This document shows, piece by piece, positions 51,338-60,520 of a stretch of 64,000 nucleotides of DNA. The notes under the pieces were generated by a model. It was not told the origin of the DNA. It searched no databases and was given only the letters and a program-made list of their open reading frames with translations. Both the position numbers and the translations under genes were made by a program. Each line of letters begins with the position of its first letter. Position 1 is the stretch's first letter. Origin of the DNA: Erysipelotrichales bacterium (GTDB lineage: Bacteria > Bacillota_I > Bacilli_A > Erysipelotrichales > Erysipelotrichaceae). The DNA is taken from assembly GCA_910576345.1 (NCBI GenBank), contig CAJTIT010000001.1:1-64000 (forward strand), given 5' to 3'.

Positions 51338-52021
51338 GTGGTAAACATAGAATCTTGGATGGATCATTTTGTGAAATCCTTGTTACATCATTTTCAGAAA
51401 CGCATACTTTTTATTGGCTTACAAGGAAGTTACGGACGAAATGAAGCGCATGCACAAAGTGATATCGACGTTGTCGTGATATTTGATAAGTTGTCGATGC
51501 AGGATCTACATGCATATGATAGTATCATTTCTGTCATGGATGAGCGAGAAAATATCTGTGGTTTTGTATCGGGAATGGAAGAACTGCTTCATTGGGAACC
51601 GGCTGATTTGTTTCAATTTTATTATGATACGAAAGCGTATTATGGTAACTTAGATGCACTTGTGGAAAGAATTGATCAAAACGCTGTTTATCAGGCTGTT
51701 CATACAGGTGTATGCAACATCTATCATGCATGTGTTCACAACATTCTTCATGAGAAAAGCATGGAGATTTTAAAGTCTTTGTATAAGCAAGTTATTTTTG
51801 TTTTGCAGGCAAAGGTTTTTTATGAACAAGGGAAGTACATCGCAAAACGCAAAGATTTATTACAAGTATTGGATGGTCATGATCAAGCAATGGTAAGTAC
51901 TTGTCTTGCGTTTGATATCGGTAATGAGAATACTTGGGAAAAGATGTCCACGCAATTGTTTTTGTGGTCACAGGCAATGCTTAACTATGAAATGCAGTTT
52001 CATGATAGGCGTGTTGAATGA
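51338..52021 (+). CDS. Nucleotidyltransferase-domain protein
   Basis: A protein of about 227 residues with the pol-beta/MNT motif GLQGSYGRNEAHAQSDIDVVVI (GS then DxD) and a helical C-terminal half. Similar proteins add nucleotides to drugs or proteins, or form MNT-HEPN toxin pairs; no HEPN partner gene is adjacent. GTG 51338 is preferred because AAAGAGGTG lies upstream; ATG 51320 is an alternative. Confidence 0.75.
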   Translation: MVNIESWMDHFVKSLLHHFQKRILFIGLQGSYGRNEAHAQSDIDVVVIFDKLSMQDLHAYDSIISVMDERENICGFVSGMEELLHWEPADLFQFYYDTKAYYGNLDALVERIDQNAVYQAVHTGVCNIYHACVHNILHEKSMEILKSLYKQVIFVLQAKVFYEQGKYIAKRKDLLQVLDGHDQAMVSTCLAFDIGNENTWEKMSTQLFLWSQAMLNYEMQFHDRRVE

Positions 52022-52030
52022 GGTGCAGAT

Positions 52031-52813
52031 ATGTATTATCCAAAACAGATTCCGCATTTACTGGATGTTGAATTTCACTCACATTTGATTTATGAGGAAT
52101 ATCATCCCGCAGCATTAGCTGATGTATGCATGTGTATTTGGCGCATTGTCTCCCATCATCCTTTGAATGAAACGATTTACAATTATATTTTGCCGGATGC
52201 TTGTATCGATCTTGTGATTGACTTTACAAAGCATACCATTTGTTTTGCGGGATACAGTAAAGAAACAGAAGCGTTTGAATTACATAAGGATATTGATTAT
52301 ATGGGTGTGCGATTCAAGCCTGGCGCTTTTTATGCTTTATATCAAGTAGACGCATATCATATCATGGATCGAATGGCCGCATTTTCTGATATTGATTTGT
52401 CATCCTCATTGGATGATATTTTTTCTTTTCATTCTGTACAAGAAAGAATAGCGCGATTACAAGCATATGTTACTGAAAGATTTAGCAAATTTCAACCAAA
52501 TGATTTTATGAAGATTGTGGAACAGCTGTATGCGCATCCAAGCGATCACAGCGTTTTGGAAATTGCGACAAGCATGGGATATGATCAGCGTCATCTGATG
52601 CGTTTGTTTCAGCAGTATATCGGTGTTAGGCCCAAGGTATTGCTTAATATATTGCGATTGCATTTATGTTTGACATTGTTGCTGGATGAGCATAAAACGT
52701 TGATGGAAGCAGTCAGCATCTGTGGTTTTTATGATCAGTCTCATTTTATCAAAGAAATCAAGCGCTATACCAACGTTTCACCGATTCAGTTGTTAAAGAA
52801 ATTGGAAGTTTAA
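52031..52813 (+). CDS. AraC-family transcription regulator
   Basis: 260 residues: an N-terminal sensing region of the DUF6597 type (YILPDACIDLVIDF, GVRFKPGAF) and a C-terminal double HTH (VLEIATSMGYDQRHLMRLFQ, AVSICGFYDQSHFIKEIKRY). It starts 9 bases after the nucleotidyltransferase stop and may control the genes that follow (VOC and TfoX_N proteins). Confidence 0.87.
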   Translation: MYYPKQIPHLLDVEFHSHLIYEEYHPAALADVCMCIWRIVSHHPLNETIYNYILPDACIDLVIDFTKHTICFAGYSKETEAFELHKDIDYMGVRFKPGAFYALYQVDAYHIMDRMAAFSDIDLSSSLDDIFSFHSVQERIARLQAYVTERFSKFQPNDFMKIVEQLYAHPSDHSVLEIATSMGYDQRHLMRLFQQYIGVRPKVLLNILRLHLCLTLLLDEHKTLMEAVSICGFYDQSHFIKEIKRYTNVSPIQLLKKLEV

Positions 52814-52880
52814 AATGTCTGTTTTTTACAATACATTTTGGCTTGATTTTTGTATGATTTCTTTATAGGAGGATTTCATT

Positions 52881-53261
52881 ATGTATGAGACAATAACAAC
52901 GAATATGATGGTGGAAAATGTAACGGAAAGCATCGCATTTTATGTAGAAAATTTGGGTTTTGAAGTGGTAGTCAGTGTACCGGATGAAGAACAAGGACTT
53001 CAATTCGCAATTTTGGCGAAAGATCGCATTTCGTTGATGTTACAGTCGAAAAAATCTTTGGTTGACGAGTATCCAACATTGGCTTGTGAATCGATTCAGC
53101 CTTGTTTTACTTTATTCATTACGGTGTGTGAAATTCATCAGCTGTATGAGGAAGTAAAGGGCAAAGTAACAATAGCGAAAGAAATGCATCAGACGTTTTA
53201 TGGAAAAAATGAGTTTGCGATATTTGATAACAACGGTATGATTTTAACAATTTCTGATTAA
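52881..53261 (+). CDS. VOC-family (glyoxalase/bleomycin-resistance-like) protein
   Basis: 126 residues with paired beta-alpha-beta units: MVENVTESIAFYVENLGFEV and the C-terminal YGKNEFAIFDNNGMILTISD. VOC proteins bind small molecules or metals and include drug-binding resistance proteins. GGAGG precedes the ATG. Confidence 0.85.
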   Translation: MYETITTNMMVENVTESIAFYVENLGFEVVVSVPDEEQGLQFAILAKDRISLMLQSKKSLVDEYPTLACESIQPCFTLFITVCEIHQLYEEVKGKVTIAKEMHQTFYGKNEFAIFDNNGMILTISD

Positions 53262-53273
53262 GGAGATGGATTT

Positions 53274-53594
53274 ATGGCAACTACGCAGGATTTTATAATG
53301 TTTGTCTGTGAACAGCTTTCGGGCATTGGCGTGATTACCCATAAGAAAATGTTTGGTGAATACATGGTGTATGTGAATGAAAAACCAGTTGTAATTGTGT
53401 GTGACAATACTGCTTTTGTGAAAAAACTGGACTGTATTGAAGATTTGATGCAAGATGCAGAAACGGGTTATCCGTACAAAGGTGCGAAGGAGCATTATGT
53501 TTTGGATATTGATCGACAAGCGTTTTGTAAGGAAATCGTATCTCTGATTGAACAAGTAACCAAAGTACCGAAGAAACGAAAGCCAAAAGCGTAA
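53274..53594 (+). CDS. TfoX/Sxy N-terminal domain protein
   Basis: 106 residues matching TfoX_N: ITHKKMFGEYMVYVNEKPVV and AKEHYVLDI. Only this domain is present, so it is not a full competence regulator; stand-alone forms are common and uncharacterised. It follows the VOC gene by 12 bases with AAGGAG, forming a small operon. Confidence 0.85.
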   Translation: MATTQDFIMFVCEQLSGIGVITHKKMFGEYMVYVNEKPVVIVCDNTAFVKKLDCIEDLMQDAETGYPYKGAKEHYVLDIDRQAFCKEIVSLIEQVTKVPKKRKPKA

Positions 53595-54133
53595 TATAAT
53601 CGTAGTGAGTGATGTTCTTTATGAATGTCGCTTTTTTAATGTTTCTAGTGATGTGAAAAGATTATAAAAGAATACAATGTATAAAAACAATATTGTGTAC
53701 TATTTATTCATAATGATTTGTTTACTTTCATTATTGTTTATCTATGAATCTTCCTTTTAAAATTCGTTATGAATCATAAAAAAATTAGCAGAGTGAAAGC
53801 AACTATAGGTATATAAACATATACATTTATTTTGAATGATGCTATACTAAGAGTAGATAAAGGAAAAACATGTGTTCTATGAATTAACAAAGGATCAATA
53901 GAGATAAAAGTAGGGTTGCAAATTATCTTTCTAAGCAAATAACGGATGACATTGAAATATACTTGCGTTGAGTTTTTTATAGATTTTCGTATTTTTTTAC
54001 ACTTTTCTATTTTTATTCCAAATAATATGTAAATTTTGGAATTATCATTTCAATGTTTACAATTTTGAAAAATTCATTTATAATTGCAATATCGCTTATG
54101 GAACTTAATTTTAAAAGAGAGGAGTTATTCGTG
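53595..54133. other. Intergenic region before the sigma-factor gene
   Basis: It begins with a terminator-like stem (53605-53637, with G-T pairs, then T6). TGCTATACT at 53840-53848 is an extended -10; it would give a leader of roughly 280 bases if it serves the sigma gene. No ORF is supported. Confidence 0.45.
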
Positions 54134-55123
54134 ATGGAACAGATCAGTACGGAAATCATTCAACGTGCTCAACAAGGGGATGAAGATGCTTTTCAAAAAA
54201 TCTACGATCAGTATTATAAGCATGTTTATACCTATGCACTACGGCTTTCAAAGAATGATGCGGATGCCAAAGATATCGCACAAGAAACATTCCTTCAGGT
54301 ATACCGAAGTATTCAAACTTTGCAGAAACCTGATTATTTTCCGTTATGGTTGAATCGTATTGTTTACAGCAAATTCCATCGTGTGATTTCTAAGCAGAAA
54401 GAAACAGCCATTGAACAAGATTCACTTGCTTATCATGTGGACAACAGTGAGAAAGCAAAACAATGGAATGACCACCATCTTTTAGATGACGAAGATGTGA
54501 TTCATCAAATGATTAAAAAACTCAGCGACAAACAAAGAGAAGTAATCAATCTTGTATATTATGAACAATATACAGCAAATGAAATTGCAAAATTACTGAA
54601 ACTTCCGGAAGGGACAGTAAAAAGCAGGATATTTGAAGCCAAAAAGGCGTTGCATAAACAAATCAAAGAATTTGAACGCATAGAAAACAGAAAACTAGAA
54701 CTGCATTCCGATGTATTAATACCTGCAGGTGCGTTTGCATTGTTAGCGAAATGCAAGCATTTGTTTCAGCACACATCCTTTGCGCAAAAAATGCTGGTTG
54801 TGTCTATGACCAGTATGGTTGTGGTAAGTACGGTGGCGGTTTCTCAAACACTGCCTTATTTACAAAATGCAGAAGCAGAAACAAAAGAGCCGCTTTCAAA
54901 ACCAGTGTTTCATGCAGTGATTTATCAAAAACAAACCATTGACAATGCGAAGTCCGCTTATTATGCATTGATGAAATGGGCGCCTGATGCACAGCACATC
55001 GCAAAAAAAAGTGATGAAGAAAAAGCAGAAATACGACCGGTTTTAGAAGAATTAAAGAGTATAAACAGTCCTTATTATCAGCTGTTATTAAAAGACGGCT
55101 GGATTCAAGCATTTGAAAAATAA
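54134..55123 (+). CDS. ECF-type sigma factor with C-terminal membrane segment and outer domain
   Basis: 329 residues. Region 2 (DAFQKIYDQYYKHVYTYALR, DIAQETFLQVYRSI) and region 4 (LSDKQREVINLVYYEQYTANE, LPEGTVKSRIFEAKKAL) form a complete sigma-70 ECF factor. After about residue 190 comes an extra part with one hydrophobic helix (about 220-240) and about 85 further residues, probably outside. Such fusions could sense wall signals. ATG 54134 follows GAGAGGAG. It stands before two giant surface-protein genes. Confidence 0.82.
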   Translation: MEQISTEIIQRAQQGDEDAFQKIYDQYYKHVYTYALRLSKNDADAKDIAQETFLQVYRSIQTLQKPDYFPLWLNRIVYSKFHRVISKQKETAIEQDSLAYHVDNSEKAKQWNDHHLLDDEDVIHQMIKKLSDKQREVINLVYYEQYTANEIAKLLKLPEGTVKSRIFEAKKALHKQIKEFERIENRKLELHSDVLIPAGAFALLAKCKHLFQHTSFAQKMLVVSMTSMVVVSTVAVSQTLPYLQNAEAETKEPLSKPVFHAVIYQKQTIDNAKSAYYALMKWAPDAQHIAKKSDEEKAEIRPVLEELKSINSPYYQLLLKDGWIQAFEK

Positions 55124-55300
55124 AAAAAATTCACAACTTTTTTAATTTTGTACCAATCTATTTTTTTTAAACGCTGTTCTTATATGTGAATTTGTATACC
55201 TGAATAAAAAATTAGTAGTTTTTACTGATGTTTTTTATTATACGCAATTTATGAATCTGTTGAAGCTGTTCTTTATATATTTATGAAAGGGATGAATGAT

Positions 55301-58300
55301 ATGGAGAAGAAAATATGTACTCTTGTCTGCTTGATGATTGCGTTTTTGATTGGTTTACTTGTTGTGAATTCAACACCAGAATATATGAGAGCTGCCAGTG
55401 GTGAAAGTCAAAAAATTATTGATTTTGATATAGCGAGTGTTGATCAAGGAGTTAGTGGTTGGGATGCTTATGCGATCAGTGAAACACACCACCTTTATTA
55501 TGTTGATCTTGTGAATAGGGGGCGCCCAAATATTTCACAATTGCTTATGGATGACACTGGAAAACCTTTGAGTAATGTTCAAAACGTATCCGGAGGAGAC
55601 TATGGAAATTGTAAATCATTGATGGCGTTAAGATCTGATGGAACCTTATATATGAGAGGAAAGAATACATTCGGTCAATTTGGAAATGGAGCTATTTCTG
55701 ATACATGTACGACATTTTCAACAATTGTGGAACCTGGTGTTCAAAATATAATTGCGGTGGAATCAGGGTTAAATACAAATTATATTTTAACTTCTAATGG
55801 GGAGGTTTATGCGAGTGGAGATAATCAATATGGTCAATTTGGAAATGGGACTTTGGAATCTAGTACAACATTTACAAAAGTTCATATTAGCGATGTTAAA
55901 AAAATTGCAGTTGCTGGATCAGATACTGTGTTTGCGTTAAAGCATGATGGTACTGTTTATGGATGGGGGCGTTCTGTATACAATGGTAAAGAGTCATTAA
56001 AAAATGTAACAGAACCAAATCTCATTTATACAGATGAAAATGAGCCGTTTCGTAATGTGATAGATATTGATGCTTCGATATCACAAAGATTTCCCGCACT
56101 AGTTGTTCTTACAGATAACTCAGAAGTGTTTTTTTTGGGAAAACGATATTCTGATGAAGATACGTCTGTTATTAATTATGGACAATATTCAGCGCTCGGT
56201 ACTGAAGGCGTCATCGCTATAAATGTAGGGCGGAATGTAAATCCCCCAAGTTTCTACGGATTTTTTGTTTTAGGAAATGGGAAATATTATGTTAAGCAAG
56301 TAGGAATAAGTGGAGGTGTTTTTCCACCTAAGGATTTAAATTATATAAAAGTGGGTGGTGTGTCTACTATAGCGTCATTATCGGAAGACGGAGAATTATA
56401 TGTAGAGAATACTAAAATAGAATTTAAATTTCCCTTGGTTCTTTCCGCGATAAAAAAAGATAATACAATTTACGAAAGTGGTGAAAAACACAACGATTCC
56501 ATTATATTAAATGTGACCTCGTCATCATCGAAGATACCTACATGCTTGGTTGAGGATCCGGTAGGAAATGCGGCACAAGTATGTGAGGATTTTTCAAACA
56601 ATAGTGTTAACGTCGATATAGACACACAACGTGTTTATAAAAAATACACGATGACAAACGATGTAATGAGCGATAGCTTTATTATAGATTTGTTTAACGG
56701 ATTACCACAGCTTGAGGGTTATTCATCAACACAGATAAACAAAATAAAGATTACGGATTTGATTTCTTTAACCGTTCCTACTGAACAAAAAAACTGGAAT
56801 ACTTATACGGCAACGATAACGGATTCAACCAATAAAACTACTGAATTTACAGGTGGTACATTAGATAAAGGCACCTATACGATTCATGTTGTGGATGCGT
56901 ATGGTAATACACAAGATTTCAAATTTGAAGTTTCAGATAAACCAGAACCAACTGCTATATTTACACCATCAAGTGCAGACCTTGTTTATAAAGATGCATA
57001 TACAAAGATAAATGGAACTATTGGCACATTTGCTCTTCAATATCCGGAAGGAGAACCAACATCCACAATCGCATCCATTCAATTAGGTACCAGTGGCGAT
57101 GAATCACACTTTAGTATTGATACGACTGGGGCATTGAAAGTAAAAGGAAATGATTTAGATGCTGGAACTTATAATGTCACTGTTTCTGGTCAAGATGCCA
57201 ATAAAATGAGTTTCACAAAAACAGTTCAAATTATTGTAGGCAAGGCAAATCAAGATAATTATCAAATCACAAATGATGCAAATTATTCATTCAAAGTAAA
57301 TCAAGAGGTTGCAATCACAACTTCTGGTAATGTTAGTGGCGAAAGGGAAACATATAGAATTACAAATGGAAATACGATTGCTCAAATTACAAATACAGAT
57401 AAATTTAAAATGCTCGTGAAAGGTACCTTTACTTTAGAAGCGACAGTTGCTGGAAATAACAATTATAATTCTAAAACAGTGACGAAACAAATCACACTTT
57501 CTGAATTACCAACACAAACCAATCCAATCAAGATTAGCAGTGGAGATTCTATCATATATGGAAATACGTATACACCAATCTCTACTGGTGGAACGGGAAG
57601 CGGAAATGTTACTTGGGCGATTGAAAATGATTCAGGTACAGGCGCTAGCTTAAACAATGGCTCTATTCGTGTCACAGGAATTGGAACCTTTACACTTAAA
57701 GTAACCAAAGCAGGAGATACGAATTATCAATCATCTTCTGATTCCAAAGTCATCACAGTAAACAAAAGAAAGACAACAGTAAAACCAAAAGATGTGACAA
57801 GAAAAGTAGGAGAAGCATTTAAAGACAATGGAGTTACTTACAATCCACAGCCAGTCTCCGGAGATAGTTTAGGAACACCAATCATCACAAGCAAATATCC
57901 AACAAGCCAACAAGCAGGAAGATATACAGACGGTATACAAGTCACAGGTTTGACGAATCCAAATTATGATTTTGAGTATCAAGAAGGAACACTGATAATC
58001 AATGATACAACCCTACCAAACAATGGAAGTGGATATTATAAAATTACAGGAACGTTAGGAAAGAACAATTGGTACGTGAGTGATATCAAGATATCAACAT
58101 TGAATAAGGATGGATATGATCAAATCAGTTCGGATGGAATCAATTTTCAAACAACACCATTGATTTATCAAACAGATGGCGATTACCAAGTCACATTCTA
58201 TTTGAAGAATTCTACCACAGGTATTATCGCAAAAGGGATCAATTATCAAGTGAAGATCGATCAAACACCACCAACAGTTCCAACCTTGACGATGAATCAA

Positions 58301-60361
58301 CTGAATACATCAAGAATGGCAAGACTGATCAACTTCTTGAGTTTTGGTAACTGGATGAATACAGGTGCCGAAGTAATCATGTCAAGTACCGATGGAACGA
58401 GTGGAATTGACAACTACAGTTATGTAGAAACAGACACCAAAGGAACAAGCAATACAAAGACAAGTACAACCGGAAAAGTCACGTATCAAAACGATGTAGA
58501 AATTGGTATAACTGCCAAAGCATGTGACAAAGCAGGAAATTGTAGCGATTTAAGTGCGAGTGAAACCTTAATGATTGATCGAAAAGGACCTGAAATCACC
58601 GGAGTGAAAGATAAGAGTGTATATAAATACTATTATCTACCAAGATTTGTGAAAGTCAAAGATAATGGCAGCGGATTATCGTATGCGGAATACTTGAAAG
58701 ATGGAGCGCAAGCAGGAACAATTCAAGAAAATGTCAATGAGCGAATCGATGGCGTAGGAAAATATGAAGTCTATGCGATTGACAATGCAGGAAATGAATC
58801 TACTTTATCTTTTGAAATCGTACCATTACCCAATATTGATGATATTGATGGAAGTGATGAATCCAAAGACATCATCGATCAAGTAAAAGATGAATACGAA
58901 GAAGTCAAGGATCATTTGACAGATGAAGAAAGAAAAGAATATGAAGACTGGATCAAAGATGCGCAAGACAAATGGGAATCAGAACGAAAGAAAGTCATAG
59001 AAACTGATGACAAAACATCTAAGGTAGAAGGAGTAGGAGATACCACATTTGATCCTAATTTGGAACTGATCGTGGATGATATAACCGATCAGCCATTACC
59101 ACTTTTACCAAAGAAAGCAAATGTTGTATATGATGTGTACTTACAAAAAGGCAATACAAAAGTAGAACCGGATGGAAGTATCAAAGTATACCTACCTTAT
59201 ACAGACAATGAAGATCCAATCATCTATCAGATCGATGAAAATGGCAAAGTTACAGAGATCAAAGCAGAAAAAGAAGGAAACTATGTCACATTCATTACGG
59301 ATGAACTTGGGAAATTTGCGATAAGCAATACGGCACAACCGGACAACAAAGACAACATGTGTGTGGTTGGACCGGATGGGAAAGTAGAGTCAGGCGATGA
59401 AGTATGTGGAAAGCCAAATGACAAAGGCGATCAACCGACAAAGAAACCGGATGGCAGTGTAGAAGTACCGGATGGAGGAAAAGTGGAATTTCCAAATGGT
59501 ACAGAAATAGACACACCTAATGGAGCCATTATCAATCCGGATGGATCCGTCACCTTACCAGATGGCACAGAATATGATCCGAATGGAAACATCAAAGATA
59601 AAGATGTATGTAAACTGAATGGAAAAGATATTAACATCGATACGGATGATGATGGAAAACCGGATGTGAATATCGATATCGATGGAGACTGTAAACCAGA
59701 TATCAATATTGACACAGATAATGATGGTATTCCAAATACAAATATTGATACCGATTTGGATGGTAAACCAGATTACAATATCGATACTGATAACGATGGT
59801 AAACCAAATGTCAATATCGGACCAGTCAATGATCCATGGAAACCAAATACATGTGGTGTTGTGAATGAAATCACGTTCTGTACAGATTCTTATAAAAAAC
59901 TATATTTAAACATTGATAGTGACGGAGATGGAAGACCGGATATCAATGTGGATTTGGATGGCGATATGGAAGCGGATATCAATATTGATATTGATGGAGA
60001 CAATATACCGGACATCGATATCGACAGTGATGGAGATGGAAAGCCGGATATCAATGTGGATACAGACAATGACGGCAAAGCAGACAAAAACATTGTAAAA
60101 ATCACAGAATGGAAACCGGATAAAAATGTAGATGGATCGATACCATATGATACGATGTCGAATGTATCATCATCCAATACAGATTCCAACGGTAATGGAA
60201 ATGATTCACAACTGGGAGCCAATATGGGAGGAACGATAGGATCAGCACAAACGGGGGATGAAACAAAACTATTCCTATGGTGGATTATTGTATGTATCAA
60301 TATATGTATGATGATCTATTGTTATAGGAAAGTAAGAAAAGAACAAAAACAAGAAAGCTAA
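55301..60361 (+). CDS. Large surface protein: RCC1-like repeats, Ig/MBG-like domains, Asp-rich repeats, C-terminal anchor
   Basis: 1686 residues. A signal peptide (to about 32) is followed by RCC1/BLIP-II-like beta-propeller repeats to about 330 (LRSDGTLYMRGKNTFGQFGN, LTSNGEVYASGDNQYGQFGN), then several beta domains, an MBG-like domain near 822-901, further Ig-like modules, a charged helix region near 1200, and Asp-rich repeats near 1442-1600 (NIDTDNDGKPDxNID) that should bind Ca2+. It ends SAQTGDETK, a membrane helix and RKVRKEQKQES, a possible non-standard sortase signal. ATG 55301 is 9 bases after AAAGGG. Confidence 0.85.
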   Translation: MEKKICTLVCLMIAFLIGLLVVNSTPEYMRAASGESQKIIDFDIASVDQGVSGWDAYAISETHHLYYVDLVNRGRPNISQLLMDDTGKPLSNVQNVSGGDYGNCKSLMALRSDGTLYMRGKNTFGQFGNGAISDTCTTFSTIVEPGVQNIIAVESGLNTNYILTSNGEVYASGDNQYGQFGNGTLESSTTFTKVHISDVKKIAVAGSDTVFALKHDGTVYGWGRSVYNGKESLKNVTEPNLIYTDENEPFRNVIDIDASISQRFPALVVLTDNSEVFFLGKRYSDEDTSVINYGQYSALGTEGVIAINVGRNVNPPSFYGFFVLGNGKYYVKQVGISGGVFPPKDLNYIKVGGVSTIASLSEDGELYVENTKIEFKFPLVLSAIKKDNTIYESGEKHNDSIILNVTSSSSKIPTCLVEDPVGNAAQVCEDFSNNSVNVDIDTQRVYKKYTMTNDVMSDSFIIDLFNGLPQLEGYSSTQINKIKITDLISLTVPTEQKNWNTYTATITDSTNKTTEFTGGTLDKGTYTIHVVDAYGNTQDFKFEVSDKPEPTAIFTPSSADLVYKDAYTKINGTIGTFALQYPEGEPTSTIASIQLGTSGDESHFSIDTTGALKVKGNDLDAGTYNVTVSGQDANKMSFTKTVQIIVGKANQDNYQITNDANYSFKVNQEVAITTSGNVSGERETYRITNGNTIAQITNTDKFKMLVKGTFTLEATVAGNNNYNSKTVTKQITLSELPTQTNPIKISSGDSIIYGNTYTPISTGGTGSGNVTWAIENDSGTGASLNNGSIRVTGIGTFTLKVTKAGDTNYQSSSDSKVITVNKRKTTVKPKDVTRKVGEAFKDNGVTYNPQPVSGDSLGTPIITSKYPTSQQAGRYTDGIQVTGLTNPNYDFEYQEGTLIINDTTLPNNGSGYYKITGTLGKNNWYVSDIKISTLNKDGYDQISSDGINFQTTPLIYQTDGDYQVTFYLKNSTTGIIAKGINYQVKIDQTPPTVPTLTMNQLNTSRMARLINFLSFGNWMNTGAEVIMSSTDGTSGIDNYSYVETDTKGTSNTKTSTTGKVTYQNDVEIGITAKACDKAGNCSDLSASETLMIDRKGPEITGVKDKSVYKYYYLPRFVKVKDNGSGLSYAEYLKDGAQAGTIQENVNERIDGVGKYEVYAIDNAGNESTLSFEIVPLPNIDDIDGSDESKDIIDQVKDEYEEVKDHLTDEERKEYEDWIKDAQDKWESERKKVIETDDKTSKVEGVGDTTFDPNLELIVDDITDQPLPLLPKKANVVYDVYLQKGNTKVEPDGSIKVYLPYTDNEDPIIYQIDENGKVTEIKAEKEGNYVTFITDELGKFAISNTAQPDNKDNMCVVGPDGKVESGDEVCGKPNDKGDQPTKKPDGSVEVPDGGKVEFPNGTEIDTPNGAIINPDGSVTLPDGTEYDPNGNIKDKDVCKLNGKDINIDTDDDGKPDVNIDIDGDCKPDINIDTDNDGIPNTNIDTDLDGKPDYNIDTDNDGKPNVNIGPVNDPWKPNTCGVVNEITFCTDSYKKLYLNIDSDGDGRPDINVDLDGDMEADINIDIDGDNIPDIDIDSDGDGKPDINVDTDNDGKADKNIVKITEWKPDKNVDGSIPYDTMSNVSSSNTDSNGNGNDSQLGANMGGTIGSAQTGDETKLFLWWIIVCINICMMIYCYRKVRKEQKQES
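57700..58702 (+). repeat. Copy 1 of a 1-kb near-identical block in the surface-protein genes
   Basis: Aligns without gaps to 62998-64000 (constant offset of 5298) with few base changes, whereas the 5' parts of the two genes differ strongly. Confidence 0.8.
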
Positions 60362-60407
60362 AAGATACAGTTTTATATCAAGCGTCTAAATAAGTAGACG
60401 ATTAGAG

Positions 60408-60445
60408 ACAGGCAGAAATCATAAGATTTTGCCTGTTTTCTTTCG
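60408..60445 (+). terminator. Intrinsic terminator after the first surface-protein gene
   Basis: ACAGGCA..AAATC with GATTT..TGCCTGT (one bulge), ATAA loop, then T-rich sequence. Confidence 0.7.
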
Positions 60446-60520
60446 CTAAAACATATACTTTTATATCAAAATCTTCCATCTATCATCGTCTACATTTATA
60501 GAATAGAAAGGAAGATTTGT

